Shown: positions 5,747 to 6,711 of the stretch, one piece after another | How the letters are laid out: every line of letters starts with the position of its first letter | Position numbering within the stretch: the stretch's first letter is position 1 | Source: an uncultured Treponema sp. | Lineage (GTDB): Bacteria; Spirochaetota; Spirochaetia; Treponematales; Treponemataceae | Reading direction: 5' to 3' | Length of the DNA: 6,711 nucleotides | Assembly (NCBI GenBank): GCA_937885235.1 | Contig: CAKZZK010000001.1 | Coordinates: 1-6,711 of the forward strand | Translations under genes and position numbers: made by a program | The notes under the pieces: generated by a model | Told to the model about the DNA's origin: nothing | The model's database searches: none | What the model saw: only the letters and a program-made list of their open reading frames with translations

Positions 5747-6643
5747 ATGAAAAAGATGAGGAAAATCGCGGCAATCCTTGCTGCACTGATGGTGCTTCTG
5801 TCCGTAACGGCGTGTTCAGACGGGAGCGATGACAGCGGTGGCGGAGAAAGCGGTCCACGTGAAGCCGTATATTACGGAAACTACAAGATTGATGGCGTTT
5901 CGTATAACACACTTACGCTTACCGGCGATAATTCCGCTGGGGATGCTGTATTTTCAGGTAACAGCGGCACACTTGCGGCAACATACAGTGCATCTAGCGA
6001 CAGGGCGGCAACAGAGCAAGTTATGATGAGCCGTGCTCTTACCTTTGAACAGGGCGTCGTATTGGTGGTGGCGCTTCTTGTTTATACGGTGGTGCAAAAA
6101 CTGTATATCAAGGCAGAAGAAAACAACATAAGCCTCTACGATGATGAAGGATTGAGCAACAAGATCGGTACTGGCATACAGGAGAAAGTAAGCGGGAATG
6201 TCGTTGCAAAATATATACAATGCGATAATGACGATGACTACCCGATGATATACTATTTTTATACAAACAAAACTTTTGAAGTGAAACAGTCGAACAATAT
6301 TGGAACGGCATCCGTCAAAGGCTCTTATACGGGAGACCCTGCGAGTGCAGGAAACACCTTGAAAGTTTCCAATATCAGATGCGATGAAAGCATGGAGGTA
6401 TGGTTGACGATTGCGGCAGCTTTCAATGGTATGTCACTTGCTGAATATCAAGCGATGTTAGCAAAAGTCGTTATAACCGCTGAAACTAGAGAATACAACG
6501 GAAAAATATATCTTCTTGAAATCAGTGAGGAAGGAGCAAAAGGAGCACTTTTTGAAAACAAAAATAACGAAGACTCAGAGAAAAAAAGCGACATAGAAAA
6601 ATGGGAAGCGGGCGAATATGATGCGTTCCCTGTCAAGCTCTGA
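5747..6643 (+). CDS. Lipoprotein of unknown function with an internal hydrophobic segment
   Basis: The protein has 298 residues. Residues 1-22 are a lipoprotein signal (MKKMRK, a hydrophobic core, then LSVTAC) with Cys23 as the lipidated residue, followed by an S/D/G-rich tether (24-37). The next part (about 38-80) is beta-like. Residues about 103-121 (GVVLVVALLVYTVVQKLYI) are hydrophobic enough for a membrane segment, which is unusual in the middle of a lipoprotein. The second half contains YPMIYYFYTNKTFEV (165-179) and GSYTGDPASAG (192-202), a pattern I associate with small lipocalin-like Treponema lipoproteins, and ends in a charged tail with a run of E, K, N and D. No enzymatic motif is seen, and I do not recognise a characterised homologue. 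It is likely anchored in the inner or outer membrane facing the periplasm or surface. It is divergent from the XRE gene and is lower in G+C than its neighbours, which may indicate different ancestry. Confidence 0.8.
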   Translation: MKKMRKIAAILAALMVLLSVTACSDGSDDSGGGESGPREAVYYGNYKIDGVSYNTLTLTGDNSAGDAVFSGNSGTLAATYSASSDRAATEQVMMSRALTFEQGVVLVVALLVYTVVQKLYIKAEENNISLYDDEGLSNKIGTGIQEKVSGNVVAKYIQCDNDDDYPMIYYFYTNKTFEVKQSNNIGTASVKGSYTGDPASAGNTLKVSNIRCDESMEVWLTIAAAFNGMSLAEYQAMLAKVVITAETREYNGKIYLLEISEEGAKGALFENKNNEDSEKKSDIEKWEAGEYDAFPVKL

Positions 6644-6711
6644 TTAGCCCAATCACAAAACTGATATGTTGTGCCTTTTGTCAAGATAAAAAAGAAAAAA
6701 ACAGCAGGAAC

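Noticed and set aside
6000..6150. Frameshift as the source of the hydrophobic segment in the lipoprotein
   Set aside because: The other two frames contain stops or tryptophan-rich nonsense in this stretch, while the main frame stays open and reads sensibly on both sides.
6644..6711. Terminator or promoter in the right-hand tail
   Set aside because: Only short inverted matches (such as ACAAAA/TTTTGT) with long loops are present and no T-run follows. A TTGTCA near 6674-6681 has no partner -10 within the window.

Overview
The window looks like a chromosomal segment of a spirochaete, most likely Treponema. The main reasons are a P83/100-family surface antigen (known from Borrelia and Treponema), a small MGFW-starting XRE regulator of a type I associate with Treponema, and a lipoprotein with a TGDP-type repeat motif. 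The genus is inferred from protein character; no database search was run. Base composition varies: 43 of 60 bases are G/C at 4321-4380, but only 19 of 60 at 6541-6600, inside the lipoprotein gene.

Layout, left to right. (1) Positions 1-937, minus strand: the first 312 codons of a P83/100-like secreted protein, cut by the window edge inside a repetitive coiled coil; this gene is easily missed because no stop codon is visible. (2) 938-1084: its leader and promoter, with an imperfect hairpin, plus a weak terminator-like stem for the next gene. (3) 1085-2857, minus: a secreted PQQ-like beta-propeller protein with a helical C-terminal domain. (4) 2860-4083, minus: a TrmA/RlmD-type RNA m5U methyltransferase, 2 nt upstream of the propeller gene and probably cotranscribed with it. 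(5) 4084-4129: a very short divergent promoter region. (6) 4130-5047, plus: an alpha/beta hydrolase of the monoacylglycerol lipase type. (7) 5072-5181: five tandem 22-bp units filling the gap between two convergent genes. (8) 5190-5528, minus: the XRE regulator. (9) 5529-5746: a divergent regulatory region with repeated ACTTGCG sites. (10) 5747-6643, plus: a lipoprotein with an unusual internal hydrophobic segment. (11) 6644-6711: an A-rich tail with no gene that I can support.

The genes do not form one pathway. Plausible functional links are the methyltransferase/propeller pair (tight coupling) and the XRE regulator/lipoprotein pair (shared divergent control region). Three proteins carry export signals: the P83/100-like protein, the propeller protein and the lipoprotein. 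I found no RNA gene, insertion sequence, prophage or CRISPR array. I see no clear new multi-gene system. The most unusual non-coding features are the 22-bp array, the XRE-linked inverted sites and the compact divergent promoter.
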